A DNA stretch of 49,470 nt from Lachnospiraceae bacterium (GCA_009774625.1 VSOB01000019.1:1-49470), one strand, 5' to 3'. Counted from the stretch's first letter, positions 1 to 6,991 are shown. Notes: generated from the sequence alone by a model not told the origin. Made by a program: numbers and translations.

Positions 1-31
1 ATTGCTCCTTATAAAAATACCAATTTATTAA

Positions 32-76
32 AAGAAGCCTTGTTTCTCCATTCTACATGAAGAAACAAGGCTTCTT
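32..76 (-). terminator. Terminator after the STAND ATPase gene
   Basis: A perfect 16-bp inverted repeat (arms 32-47 and 61-76, 13-nt loop) lies just past the stop codon at 109. On the minus strand the stem ends in CTTCTT and is followed by TTTAATAAATT, so it fits a Rho-independent terminator for the STAND gene, although the T-run is short. Confidence 0.75.
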
Positions 77-80
77 GAGA

Positions 81-110
81 GCATGATATTTTGTTGCATG
101 ATATTTTGTT
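81..110. repeat. Perfect 15-bp tandem duplication over the stop codon
   Basis: The unit GCATGATATTTTGTT occurs twice in direct succession (81-95 and 96-110). The second copy covers part of the TAA stop codon (109-111) of the STAND gene. It is probably a recent slippage duplication; no function is evident. Confidence 0.8.
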
Positions 111-2508
111 ATGTAATACTTCTCTCTTTCTCCTGTAAAATCACAGATACTTCCTGATATAATTCTTCTGTTTCTTTCGTTTTTTCTTGGGCAATATATG
201 TCCTTAAAAGATTCTCATAACTTTGTTTTGTATTTGGATGATTCCCTCCTAATACTTCTTTAAAAATTTTTAATGCTTTCTTGTACAATACCTCTGCTTT
301 CTCATATTGCTCCTGTCCATAACAGATCCCTGCCAGACACTGATAACTATTTGCTGTATCCGGATGGTTTTCTCCTAATATTCCCTCCCGAATCTTCAAT
401 GCTATTTCACACAATTTTTCTGCTTTCTCATACTGCCCCTGTCCATAATATGCCGCTGCTAAATTATGATAACTGCCTGCGGTAGATAAATGATTTTCTC
501 CCAATATGGTTTTTCGGATTCTCAATGCTTTTTTATGCCATTTCTCTGCCTTCTCATACTTCCCCTGATTATAATATATCACACCCAGATTATTATAACT
601 GTTTGCTGTATTTGGATGCATCTCTCCCAACACTTTTTTTCTTATCCTCAATACTTCCTTATGTAGCTCCTCAGCTTCCTTATATTTTCGCTGACTATAA
701 TAAATTATGGCCAGATTACTCCAACTGTCTGCTACTGATGAATGCTTCTGTCCCAATATTTTCTCTCGAATCATTATCGTTTCTTTATATAATGCTTCTG
801 CCTCTTTATACTTTCCCCATACACAATACAAACCTGCCAGGTTGTTATAACTGCTGGCTGTCTCCAGACAATTTTCTCCAAGCACTTTCTCCCGGATTTT
901 CAATGCTTCCTTGTATAATTCTTCCGCCGCTTTATACTTTCCTTGGTTTTTATATAACAATGCCAGATTATTGTAACTATCTGCTGTATCCGGATGATTC
1001 TCTTCCAACATTTGCTTTTGGACTTTTAACGCTTTTGTACATAATTCTTCAGCCTTCTCATACTTTCCGCAGGAATTATATACACCCGATAAAGCATTAT
1101 AAATTCTTGCTGTACTTGGATGATTCTTCCCAAATCTTTCCTCGCAAACATTTATAATTTCTTCATATATTTTTTCAGCTTCCAGATATTTTCCCATATA
1201 ATGAAATAACCGGGCAATCCCAAAAGAAAAATTTATCCCCTCCTCCCACTCCCTCAAATTAAATTTTTTTAAAATTTCCACTGCAAAAGGAAGATATTTC
1301 TGACATCTCAGCACACTCCCATCCTCTGATACATGGATATCATCCTCACACGACTCTATCATCCCCATATGCTCTTCTGCCACGGGCTTACTCTTATCAT
1401 AAATAAACTTTGCAAACACCGGATGCATCGCATAGCTGTCCTGCTCCCCAAAGAACTGCAGCCATCCCTTCTGATACAGGCCCTCAATGATATCATCCTC
1501 TTCGCTGGCCCCGGCATCCTTCAGCAGCCATCTGTTCAGGGTTTCAAAGTCTAACGGCAGATACGGGAATGCAGAAAATGCCTCCAGTATATTCTTCTCC
1601 CCTTCAGACAGCTCCGATAAATCATATAATGCTTCATAGGATTTCTGGATATTTATGATCTCTCCATCCTTATGGAACTGCAGACGGAACCCTTTCTGCT
1701 CCAGCTCCTGCCTCAGCCTGTCAGCATCCCAGTGCTTTGTCCTGGCCAGAAAGGAAAGGAACTCCACCGTAATCGTATGGAACCCGGCCAGCTTTTCAAT
1801 GATATAACAAAGGCTCCCTGTTTCCTCCTCACGGACGATTCTCCCGCCCTCTTTCTGTATCTTTTCATAGATTCCCCGGCATTCCTCCATCGACAAAAAA
1901 CCGATCAGATACGGTTTCAGAAAATCCCCCAGGGACTTTCTTCTGGAGCTGACCACAAGCGCCCCCTGCAGCCTGCATAGCCGTTCCATATCCGGATCCG
2001 CTTGGAAGGAGCTGTTAAAGTTATCCACAAACAGCAACAGCCGACCTGTCCTGGATACGTCATACAGTTTTCCCCATGCCGCCTCCCTGTTCTCCTTCCC
2101 GTCTGAAGAAATATGGATCCCCATCCCATTTACGAGTGTCGTCCCCAGATCCGTATCATATGTAAAATACCCGATATGGCTGAACAGCCCTTTCCCTTCC
2201 TGAGTCAGATATTCCTGGTACAGGGTCCTGCAGATCTGTGTCTTGCCGATCCCTCCCATCCCGCTGACAAGTACTGCTTTCTCACCCCGGTCAATTCCTT
2301 TACGCAGGTTGTCAAGCTCTGTTTCCCGCCCTGTAAAATACCAGACCGGTTTCGCATCCGCCGTCGGGGTAAGGTTTTCAAACACCTTCTCTTTATATTC
2401 GTAATGTTCATGTACAATCTTATTCCCGCCGACATAATCCCCGCCTATATTTGTCTTTGACAGTTTATTGATTGTCCTGCTTTCCTGGTTCTTTATTCCT
2501 TCCCACAT
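109..2508 (-). CDS. NB-ARC-type STAND ATPase with kinesin-light-chain-like TPR repeats
   Basis: This 799-residue protein has an NLR-like layout. Residues 1-45 carry a short leader with the motif IGGDYVGGNK (21-30). An NB-ARC-like ATPase follows, with RETELDNL (61-68), Walker A GMGGIGKT (83-90), Walker B LLLFVDNF (157-164) and a sensor-like VVSSRR (185-190). A winged-helix/linker region leads to about eight 42-residue TPRs of the kinesin-light-chain kind (GKYxxAExLYKxAL...LGExHPxTAxSYxNLA) plus a degenerate ninth. No catalytic effector domain or signal peptide is visible. The start is supported by GGGAGG seven bases upstream. A small membrane protein gene ends 34 bp upstream on the same strand. 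Proteins of this class are switch ATPases; many bacterial ones are phage sensors or regulators. A defence role here is inference. The TPR part is AT-richer than the ATPase part. Confidence 0.85.
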   Translation of the reverse strand: MWEGIKNQESRTINKLSKTNIGGDYVGGNKIVHEHYEYKEKVFENLTPTADAKPVWYFTGRETELDNLRKGIDRGEKAVLVSGMGGIGKTQICRTLYQEYLTQEGKGLFSHIGYFTYDTDLGTTLVNGMGIHISSDGKENREAAWGKLYDVSRTGRLLLFVDNFNSSFQADPDMERLCRLQGALVVSSRRKSLGDFLKPYLIGFLSMEECRGIYEKIQKEGGRIVREEETGSLCYIIEKLAGFHTITVEFLSFLARTKHWDADRLRQELEQKGFRLQFHKDGEIINIQKSYEALYDLSELSEGEKNILEAFSAFPYLPLDFETLNRWLLKDAGASEEDDIIEGLYQKGWLQFFGEQDSYAMHPVFAKFIYDKSKPVAEEHMGMIESCEDDIHVSEDGSVLRCQKYLPFAVEILKKFNLREWEEGINFSFGIARLFHYMGKYLEAEKIYEEIINVCEERFGKNHPSTARIYNALSGVYNSCGKYEKAEELCTKALKVQKQMLEENHPDTADSYNNLALLYKNQGKYKAAEELYKEALKIREKVLGENCLETASSYNNLAGLYCVWGKYKEAEALYKETIMIREKILGQKHSSVADSWSNLAIIYYSQRKYKEAEELHKEVLRIRKKVLGEMHPNTANSYNNLGVIYYNQGKYEKAEKWHKKALRIRKTILGENHLSTAGSYHNLAAAYYGQGQYEKAEKLCEIALKIREGILGENHPDTANSYQCLAGICYGQEQYEKAEVLYKKALKIFKEVLGGNHPNTKQSYENLLRTYIAQEKTKETEELYQEVSVILQEKERSIT
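165..1215 (-). repeat. 126-bp coding repeats (TPR array)
   Basis: The 3' part of the STAND gene is built of about eight 126-bp units, each encoding one 42-residue TPR. Phrases such as the codons for GKY(K/E)xAEELYKEAL and LGENHP recur in every unit. The likeness is high enough at DNA level to allow recombination between units, which could change repeat number between strains. Confidence 0.85.
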
Positions 2509-2542
2509 AACTGCCTCCCATTATCTGACTATAAACATGCAT

Positions 2543-2728
2543 CTACTTTCCTGTCTTTTTGTCCCTTCCTACAAAGTCTCCCCCAATATTGACCCCTTTC
2601 AAATTGTTTGTATTATGTTTGTTCACATGCTTCACTTTTTTTATCACTTTGGAAGCAGCAAAAACCGATACCGCCAGACCCAGCACAGAACATACGCCGC
2701 AAATGATATTAAATAATTCCATTTCCAT
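2543..2728 (-). CDS. Small one-helix membrane protein with GGDxVGxDK tail, partner of the STAND ATPase
   Basis: This 61-residue protein has one hydrophobic segment (about residues 6-26, NIICGVCSVLGLAVSVFAA), then a Lys/His-rich stretch and a C-terminal VNIGGDFVGRDKKTGK. The tail repeats the motif at the N-terminus of the downstream STAND protein (TNIGGDYVGGNK). The start ATG has GGAGAG eight bases upstream. It lies 34 bp ahead of the STAND gene on the same strand and behind a good promoter, so the two are very likely one operon. With Lys-rich residues after the helix, the C-terminus is probably cytoplasmic by the positive-inside rule. I infer that it anchors or is sensed by the ATPase. I do not recognise a named family. 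Confidence 0.7.
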   Translation of the reverse strand: MEMELFNIICGVCSVLGLAVSVFAASKVIKKVKHVNKHNTNNLKGVNIGGDFVGRDKKTGK

Positions 2729-2761
2729 CCGCCCATCTCTCCTTATTCATCATCTAAGCAT

Positions 2762-2789
2762 ATTATAGGGGAAAAATGCCCAGGGACAA
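2762..2789 (-). promoter_or_regulatory. Promoter of the small membrane protein-STAND operon
   Basis: On the minus strand TTGTCC (2784-2789) and TATAAT (2762-2767) are separated by 16 bp, about 34 bp upstream of the ATG at 2728. This is a good sigma-A-type promoter and the only clear one for the pair. Confidence 0.7.
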
Positions 2790-2807
2790 GAAAGATTGTT
2801 TTTGTAA

Positions 2808-2867
2808 CAAGTGAAACTTGCTTTCAAAGCGCTGTGCGCAGATGGAGTATATTGCCATCTTGGCAAT
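2808..2867. promoter_or_regulatory. Three short palindromes upstream of the STAND operon promoter
   Basis: Within 60 bp just upstream of the -35 box lie CAAGT-GAA-ACTTG (2808-2820), GCGC-TGT-GCGC (2829-2839) and ATTGCCA-TCT-TGGCAAT (2851-2867), each with a 3-nt centre. They could be protein-binding sites. The last, with 7-bp arms, is the strongest. Confidence 0.4.
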
Positions 2868-3154
2868 TTATAAAACCAATATAATAGAGGAAATATGCTC
2901 CCCCTTCATTTTTAACCTGAACCCCTTATAATTCCTGTATTTTCTTACGTTTCACATATGCATGGATTTGGAATGCTATCCCTTGCTTTCTGTCCTGTTT
3001 TTAGAATTATTTTGCGGACGTTGCTGTAAATTTGGAATGCGTCTCTTTTCTGTGTTGCAAAACTGGAATCAGTTTCTTCTCTTTTATGCCGTAATATTAG
3101 AACAAAGCTCATTTTTATCCACAGTGAAAACCATCTCCCGTAATTTCATGGCAA
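2868..3154. other. Non-coding stretch with regularly spaced TTCYARWW motifs
   Basis: No convincing gene is present. Five copies of a degenerate minus-strand motif TTCYARWW, each flanked by AT-rich bases, have their conserved bases starting at plus-strand positions 2971, 3004, 3035, 3066 and 3100, that is 31-34 bp apart. The pattern resembles spaced binding sites or weak iterons. Its meaning is uncertain because the DNA is AT-rich. Confidence 0.35.
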
Positions 3155-3180
3155 TAAAAAAACAGAGCTGCAAGGCTCTG
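3155..3180 (-). terminator. Second terminator downstream of the winged-helix gene
   Basis: CAGAGC (3163-3168) pairs with GCTCTG (3175-3180). On the minus strand the stem is followed by a run of seven T. It is a back-up to the hairpin next to the stop codon. Confidence 0.65.
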
Positions 3181-3218
3181 CGTTCCTCTGATCTGAAAAT
3201 ATCTAATTTGTTGTACAT

Positions 3219-3240
3219 CAAAAAGCCTGTCAATACAGGC
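3219..3240 (-). terminator. Terminator of the winged-helix gene
   Basis: GCCTGT (3225-3230) and ACAGGC (3235-3240) form a tight hairpin with a CAAT loop, followed on the minus strand by TTTTTG. It begins 12 bp past the stop codon of the gene ending at 3252. Confidence 0.75.
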
Positions 3241-3251
3241 GATATCCTTCC

Positions 3252-4133
3252 CTATAAAAGCGCTTCTTTGGGAAGATGCTCCAGAAAAATCCTGTGCAGG
3301 AATTTCTTATTGATCTCCCGCCATTTCCATCTGAATGGTTCTTTACTGCCGTTCCTCCTGCTCAGCAGGTCTTTGATGCTTTCCATAAAGACCGGCTCCA
3401 GGTCTGTTGTGGTATTGTAGGTATATTGCTCCACCAGTTCCCGGATATCCGAAAGTGCCTGTCCGGGGCTTTCCAGCCGGAATCTTCTGCAGAGGCTTCC
3501 TGCGATCTGCTTTGCCCGTTCTGATCTGTCTGTATGGCCGCTCTCTTTGCCCTGGCTTTTCCGCAGGGGCCTGATCCAGTACTGCCTGTCCTTCACGCCA
3601 ATGGAAAAGAATTTCCGGATCCTTTTCAGATAATTCTGCAGAGCGCGTTTTTTTACCTGGAAAAGCCCTGTGTACTTTTCAAAAAAGAGCTGCGTCCCGA
3701 TATGGTAACGGCCGCTGCCGGCGCTGCCATAGACTATATAAAGCATTGTCATCAGCTTTTCATTCGCTTTCATAGCAAAAAAATCCGGATCATAGAACAC
3801 ATCTTTCCCCATATCCAGATAATTTTCTGCCGCCTTCCCGGGGCGCAGGGATGCCTTTGAAAAATCATTCCCCATGATCTCGATATCCCAGTCGCCAAAA
3901 AAAGTATTGTCCTTGCTTACCCTTATGATTTCTTTTTCTTCCAGGCTTCTGATCACGTTGTAGAAGCTCTGGGGCGATATCTGCAGGTCTTTACAGACGG
4001 ATTTATAATAAACCCCTCTGACCGTCCCTGCATCGTTCTGATACCTGGAAAGCCATACGATAAAATCCACCTCTGCACTGGTTGGATGGGCTGCTATTAA
4101 ATTCTGGATCACCATCAACTTTAATTTTCTCAT
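3252..4133 (-). CDS. Tandem winged-helix DNA-binding protein, initiator-like
   Basis: This 293-residue basic protein appears to have two winged-helix domains. The first (about residues 10-75) includes the helix-turn-helix stretch VCKDLQISPQSFYNVIRSLEEK and a wing ending IIRVSKDN. The second (about 100-190) includes YHIGTQLFFEKYTGLFQVKK and YLKRIRKFFSIGVKDRQYWI. The C-terminal 100 residues are basic and helical. Two consecutive winged helices with a basic tail are the layout of many plasmid replication initiators, but I see no diagnostic motif, so a transcription regulator is equally possible. No strong ribosome binding site precedes the ATG, and a terminator-like hairpin lies about 35 bp upstream. 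It shares the putative insert with the STAND operon. Confidence 0.6.
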   Translation of the reverse strand: MRKLKLMVIQNLIAAHPTSAEVDFIVWLSRYQNDAGTVRGVYYKSVCKDLQISPQSFYNVIRSLEEKEIIRVSKDNTFFGDWDIEIMGNDFSKASLRPGKAAENYLDMGKDVFYDPDFFAMKANEKLMTMLYIVYGSAGSGRYHIGTQLFFEKYTGLFQVKKRALQNYLKRIRKFFSIGVKDRQYWIRPLRKSQGKESGHTDRSERAKQIAGSLCRRFRLESPGQALSDIRELVEQYTYNTTTDLEPVFMESIKDLLSRRNGSKEPFRWKWREINKKFLHRIFLEHLPKEALL

Positions 4134-4160
4134 AGAGTATTGTTTTTCCTGTTTATTACA

Positions 4161-4185
4161 TAAAAAAATACCTGAGGACAGGTAT
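4161..4185 (-). promoter_or_regulatory. Terminator-like hairpin in the leader of the winged-helix gene (possible attenuator)
   Basis: ATACCTG (4168-4174) and CAGGTAT (4179-4185) form a hairpin with loop AGGA. On the minus strand it is followed by seven T, so it is a full intrinsic terminator. It sits 35 bp before the start codon at 4133, with no minus-strand gene upstream for it to end. It may attenuate this gene, or be left over from a deleted upstream gene. Confidence 0.5.
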
Positions 4186-4244
4186 CTGCAGAAGAATCAT
4201 GAATATAGTTTGTTCCTGTATTAATTTGTTGTGTTTGTAAATAG

Positions 4245-4511
4245 CCCTCCTGGCCCGGTTCCAATCTTACCATCGGTTCTTCCGGCCAGAAGGTGGAACA
4301 GATGCAGGAACAGCTTAACCGGATCGCCAAAAACTACCCTGCCATTCCTATGATTTCCGCAGACGGAATCTATGGGCGGCAGACTGCCGATGCCGTGCGG
4401 ATCTTTCAGGGGATATTCAACCTGCCGCAAACCGGCGTGGTGGACTATGCCACATGGTATGAAATTTCGGAAATTTATGTGGGAGTCAGTCAGATTTCCG
4501 AGCCAAACTGA
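4245..4511 (+). pseudogene. 3' stump of a peptidoglycan-binding-domain gene
   Basis: Reading from just after an in-frame TAG (4242-4244), the frame encodes 88 residues that match one C-terminal peptidoglycan-binding repeat: WPGSNLTIGSSGQKVEQMQ, then NYPAIPMISADGIYGRQTAD, then FQGIFNLPQTGVVDYATWY. Such repeats (PG_binding_1 type) end spore-cortex and cell-wall enzymes in Clostridia. Upstream of codon 4245 the similarity stops and no start with a ribosome binding site is found; a GTG at 4293 is possible but would cut the domain. The gene has lost its 5' part, and the break probably marks the edge of the inserted STAND segment. Confidence 0.7.
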
Positions 4512-4532
4512 CCCGCTTGCGTCTCATTCTAT

Positions 4533-4561
4533 TTGTAGCATCTGTTTCTTTGTGCTAAAAT
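4533..4561 (+). promoter_or_regulatory. Promoter of the LUD-domain gene
   Basis: TTGTAG (4533-4538) and TAAAAT (4556-4561) have a 17-bp spacer and lie about 50 bp before the ATG at 4614, which also has AGGAGG at the usual distance. Confidence 0.6.
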
Positions 4562-4613
4562 ACATGCATAAGCAATCGCTTTACCCATACACATAGTACA
4601 AAGGAGGTACTTT

Positions 4614-5249
4614 ATGACACCTAAGGAAGAAGCCTTTCTGGCATTGTCACAGGGATTGATCCAGAATCTGAAAAAACGCGGTATGGAAGGACAGTATTTT
4701 GACAACAGTGCCGCCCTCTGCGCATATCTGAAAGAAACACTGCCTGAAAATGCCCTGATTTCCTGGGGCGGCAGTATGTCCGTTGTGGAAAGCGGAGTGA
4801 TGGATCTGCTGAAAGCCGGGAATTATACGCTGATCGACCGGGCGGAAGCCAAAACGCCCCAGGAGGCCAGAGAACTATACAGCAAAACCGTAATGGCCGA
4901 TTACTACTTTATGAGTACCAATGCCATAACTCTGGACGGAGAGCTTGTCAATATAGACGGCAATGGCAACCGGATTGCCTGTCTGGTACAGGGGCCTTCT
5001 CATGTATGTCTGGTTGTGGGCCGCAACAAAATCTCTGTCACTCTGGAGGATGCCGTGGGCCGCGTCCGCAACATTGCAGCACCTGCCAATGTAAAGCGCC
5101 TTAACAAAAAAACACCCTGCGAGGCAAACGGCCGCTGTGGCGACTGCTTCTCACCCGACTGTATCTGCAGTCATACAGTGATCACCCGCCGCTCCGGTCA
5201 TCCCGGCAGGATCCGGATCTTTCTGGTCAATGAAGATCTGGGATATTAA
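4614..5249 (+). CDS. LUD-domain protein (lactate utilisation/DUF162 family)
   Basis: This 211-residue protein fits the LUD (YkgG/LutC-like) fold throughout. Signs are LISWGGSMSVVESG near residue 45, the NAITLDGELVNIDGNGNR stretch near residue 105, and GRNKISVTLEDAVGRVRN. A Cys-rich segment follows (CEANGRCGDCFSPDCICSH, about 170-188), which some members have and which could bind metal. Family members take part in lactate oxidation, but stand-alone ones like this have no proven role and no lutA/lutB neighbours are seen. AGGAGG precedes the start, and the gene has its own promoter and terminator, so it is monocistronic. Confidence 0.85.
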   Translation: MTPKEEAFLALSQGLIQNLKKRGMEGQYFDNSAALCAYLKETLPENALISWGGSMSVVESGVMDLLKAGNYTLIDRAEAKTPQEARELYSKTVMADYYFMSTNAITLDGELVNIDGNGNRIACLVQGPSHVCLVVGRNKISVTLEDAVGRVRNIAAPANVKRLNKKTPCEANGRCGDCFSPDCICSHTVITRRSGHPGRIRIFLVNEDLGY

Positions 5250-5307
5250 TATGCGCCGTATTTCCTCTGCCCGTATCTGCGCGAACTTTCTATTGTCACC
5301 AAAAACA

Positions 5308-5347
5308 CAGACCGGGAATGCCGCTTGTCATCGGCATTCCCGGTCTG
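5308..5347. terminator. Bidirectional terminator between LUD and CAP genes
   Basis: A 16-bp stem (5308-5323 with 5332-5347, 8-nt loop) lies between the convergent genes. The minus strand side is followed by TGTTTTTGG, the plus strand side by a TTCTTTCTTTC tract. It can serve both genes. Confidence 0.8.
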
Positions 5348-5383
5348 AATGTTCTTTCTTTCATATAAATTATTTTCTGCGTC

Positions 5384-6283
5384 TTAATCCGTAAACAGCA
5401 ATACCCAATATTTATTACTTCTGCCTACACCCACATATTTGTAATGCTTATCCACAAGCTCATCTCTGTCACTGCTGTCCGACTTCCATTCATCCAACAG
5501 CTTATTCATATCCGAAGTATTGCTTTTCTGATAGATCATTCCCTGATAATCATAACCACTGATACCGAACTGAGAGAGAACAGAGACATACGAGTTGCCG
5601 TTCGGACGTGTGCTGGAACCCTTCTCGCGATCATCCATTTCCATTGCCAGCAGCGTCGCTGCTTCTGTCAGAACCTCATCGCGACGAAGCTTTTTCTTAT
5701 CCTTATCATCTCTGTAATCGTTGATCTTGCTGACAAGAGATTTTGCGTTCCCCTTGTTGCTGTCTACCCTCTGCACGACCCGGTTATACTGCGTCTCGTC
5801 AAGTCCATATTTATATGTGCCTGTCTCAGACGATGATGTACCCGAAGAAGTATTCGTGTTCGATGTATTGGTCGGTGCGCAGCCTTTTCTTCCTTCGTTC
5901 TTTCCGAATAAGGTATAATGCTGATATAACTTTTGAGGATCGTTGCCAATTACTGCCACAACATCCTTATTATTATTTGCATAATATACCGGATCAAAGC
6001 CGTTTTCCATCATGCCTGTTACCGATGACGTAACAGGAGTCTCATATGTGGTAGGCGCTACCGGAAGCCTGCCTTCATTTTTCCCGAACATTTTATAATG
6101 CATATATAAATTCTGCTCGTTCGTACCAAAAATCGCTTTGACGTCAGGATTACTGCTTGCGTAATATTCCGCATCAAACACCCCTCCGTCACTCATCTGT
6201 TTGGGCGCTGCAAAAGCCGTCATAGACGTCTGCAACATCACCGCCGTCAGAAAACCGATTACCATCCATTTCTTTTTCATCAT
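5384..6283 (-). CDS. Secreted CAP/SCP-like protein with two FDAxYY repeats
   Basis: The product is 299 residues. A signal peptide (MMKKKWMVIGFLTAVML...TAFA) ends near residue 25. Two repeats of about 40 residues follow, each of the form F(D)xxYYxxxNxDVxxxxGxxxxxLxxHYxxFGKNEGR. A Ser/Thr/Asn-rich linker then leads to a C-terminal CAP-like domain (about 155-299) with VSKINDYRDDKDKKKLRRDE and a closing HYKYVGVGRSNKYWVLLF. The usual CAP histidines and glutamates are only partly recognisable. The start at 6283 is chosen because GGAGGG lies six bases upstream; the longer frame from 6373 would run through the promoter. It is probably a cell-surface or secreted protein of unknown role. Confidence 0.75.
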   Translation of the reverse strand: MMKKKWMVIGFLTAVMLQTSMTAFAAPKQMSDGGVFDAEYYASSNPDVKAIFGTNEQNLYMHYKMFGKNEGRLPVAPTTYETPVTSSVTGMMENGFDPVYYANNNKDVVAVIGNDPQKLYQHYTLFGKNEGRKGCAPTNTSNTNTSSGTSSSETGTYKYGLDETQYNRVVQRVDSNKGNAKSLVSKINDYRDDKDKKKLRRDEVLTEAATLLAMEMDDREKGSSTRPNGNSYVSVLSQFGISGYDYQGMIYQKSNTSDMNKLLDEWKSDSSDRDELVDKHYKYVGVGRSNKYWVLLFTD

Positions 6284-6306
6284 GTACCACCCTCCATTTC
6301 CTTTTG

Positions 6307-6324
6307 ACAAACGAAACCGTTTGT
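6307..6324. promoter_or_regulatory. Operator-like palindrome at the CAP gene start of transcription
   Basis: ACAAACG (6307-6313) and CGTTTGT (6318-6324) form a 7-bp inverted repeat with a 4-bp centre, just downstream of the -10 box. It is in a position where a repressor would block transcription; a leader hairpin is the alternative. Confidence 0.4.
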
Positions 6325-6331
6325 TATCTTT

Positions 6332-6360
6332 ATCATATACAATTTTGCTTTCCATATCAA
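6332..6360 (-). promoter_or_regulatory. Promoter of the CAP-domain gene
   Basis: On the minus strand TTGATA (6355-6360) and TATGAT (6332-6337) have a 17-bp spacer, near-consensus for sigma-A. It lies about 50 bp before the chosen ATG at 6283. Confidence 0.8.
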
Positions 6361-6554
6361 TATCTATGAACATGTTTAAAGAAAAATTAAATATTTTTTA
6401 CGCTCTGGTTCCCACCGCCGTTCCGACAGGCACAACAAGGCTTTTGACAACTTTTCGCTGTCAACGGTTATTCCCTGTCCTCTCACTGCAAATGCAGCCG
6501 GTTTGTCCTGCAAGACAAAGTATTCGCCCATGCTCTGCAGCGCAAAACCGGACA

Positions 6555-6692
6555 GGCGGCTCTTCGTCTGAGCGTCCGGCTCTTTGATCACTGAACTTAC
6601 TAACGGAAAATTCTTTAATTCTGTGTTTGCCCTTACTTTAATATGAGTTTTACTTTTGCACACGGGCATAAGAGCCATTCTGCATTTTCCAT
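6555..6692 (-). pseudogene. Broken Cys-rich KTR protein gene (Tn916 orf6-like)
   Basis: From the ATG at 6692 the frame reads MENAEWLLCP; a one-base shift then gives PVCKSKTHIKVRANTELKN followed by SSVIKEPDAQTKSR. These are the start, middle and end of the short cysteine-rich KTR protein found next to tet(M) in Tn916-like elements. The second CxxC segment (normally between NFPL and SVIKEPDA) is deleted, and the reading frame is shifted in the first. The gene is therefore dead. It is evidence that a conjugative transposon once sat here. Confidence 0.65.
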
Positions 6693-6739
6693 AGCTGCCC
6701 CCCTCATTTCCTGTACGGTGTATCGGCCTTTTACTTTCC

Positions 6740-6900
6740 CGGACTTTGCTTTTGAAATAGAGCAAACCAACGATTGCGGGGAAAAGCAGGGAAACCGCTT
6801 GCCCGGTATATACGCCGGAAAATCCCATATTAACTGTGAAAGCTAACAGCCAGCTTACAGGCAGCCTGACGATTACTGCGTCTAAAAGCGCATTCGCCAT
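6740..6900 (-). pseudogene. C-terminal fragment of a MATE-family efflux transporter
   Basis: The minus-strand frame starting at 6900 encodes NALLDAVIVRLPVSWLLAF, then MGFSGVYTGQAVSLLFPAI and GLLYF, which match the last two membrane helices of MATE multidrug transporters. Everything upstream, about 400 residues, is missing, and the frame runs on into the KTR remnant. The fragment cannot transport. Confidence 0.65.
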
Positions 6901-6915
6901 AGCAAAATTGACGGA

Positions 6916-6969
6916 AAAACAGCATAGCCGAAGCTACGCCGTTTTCCGAAAACAACTCTATGCTGTTTT
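6916..6969 (-). terminator. Terminator at the end of the sugar operon
   Basis: AAAACAGCATAG (6916-6927) and its complement CTATGCTGTTTT (6958-6969) form a 12-bp stem with a further small hairpin inside the loop. On the minus strand it ends in a T-run. It lies 22 bp past the stop codon of the HAD phosphatase gene. Confidence 0.65.
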
Positions 6970-6991
6970 ATTGAGCGGCCCCACCACAATA

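Noticed and set aside
525..1157. 210-residue plus-strand open frame within the STAND gene.
   Set aside because: It is the antisense of the repetitive TPR region (periodic Leu/Pro/Tyr pattern), with no ribosome binding site.
2961..3105. Evenly spaced motifs as a possible CRISPR array.
   Set aside because: The shared part is only about eight degenerate bases, far too short and variable for CRISPR repeats.
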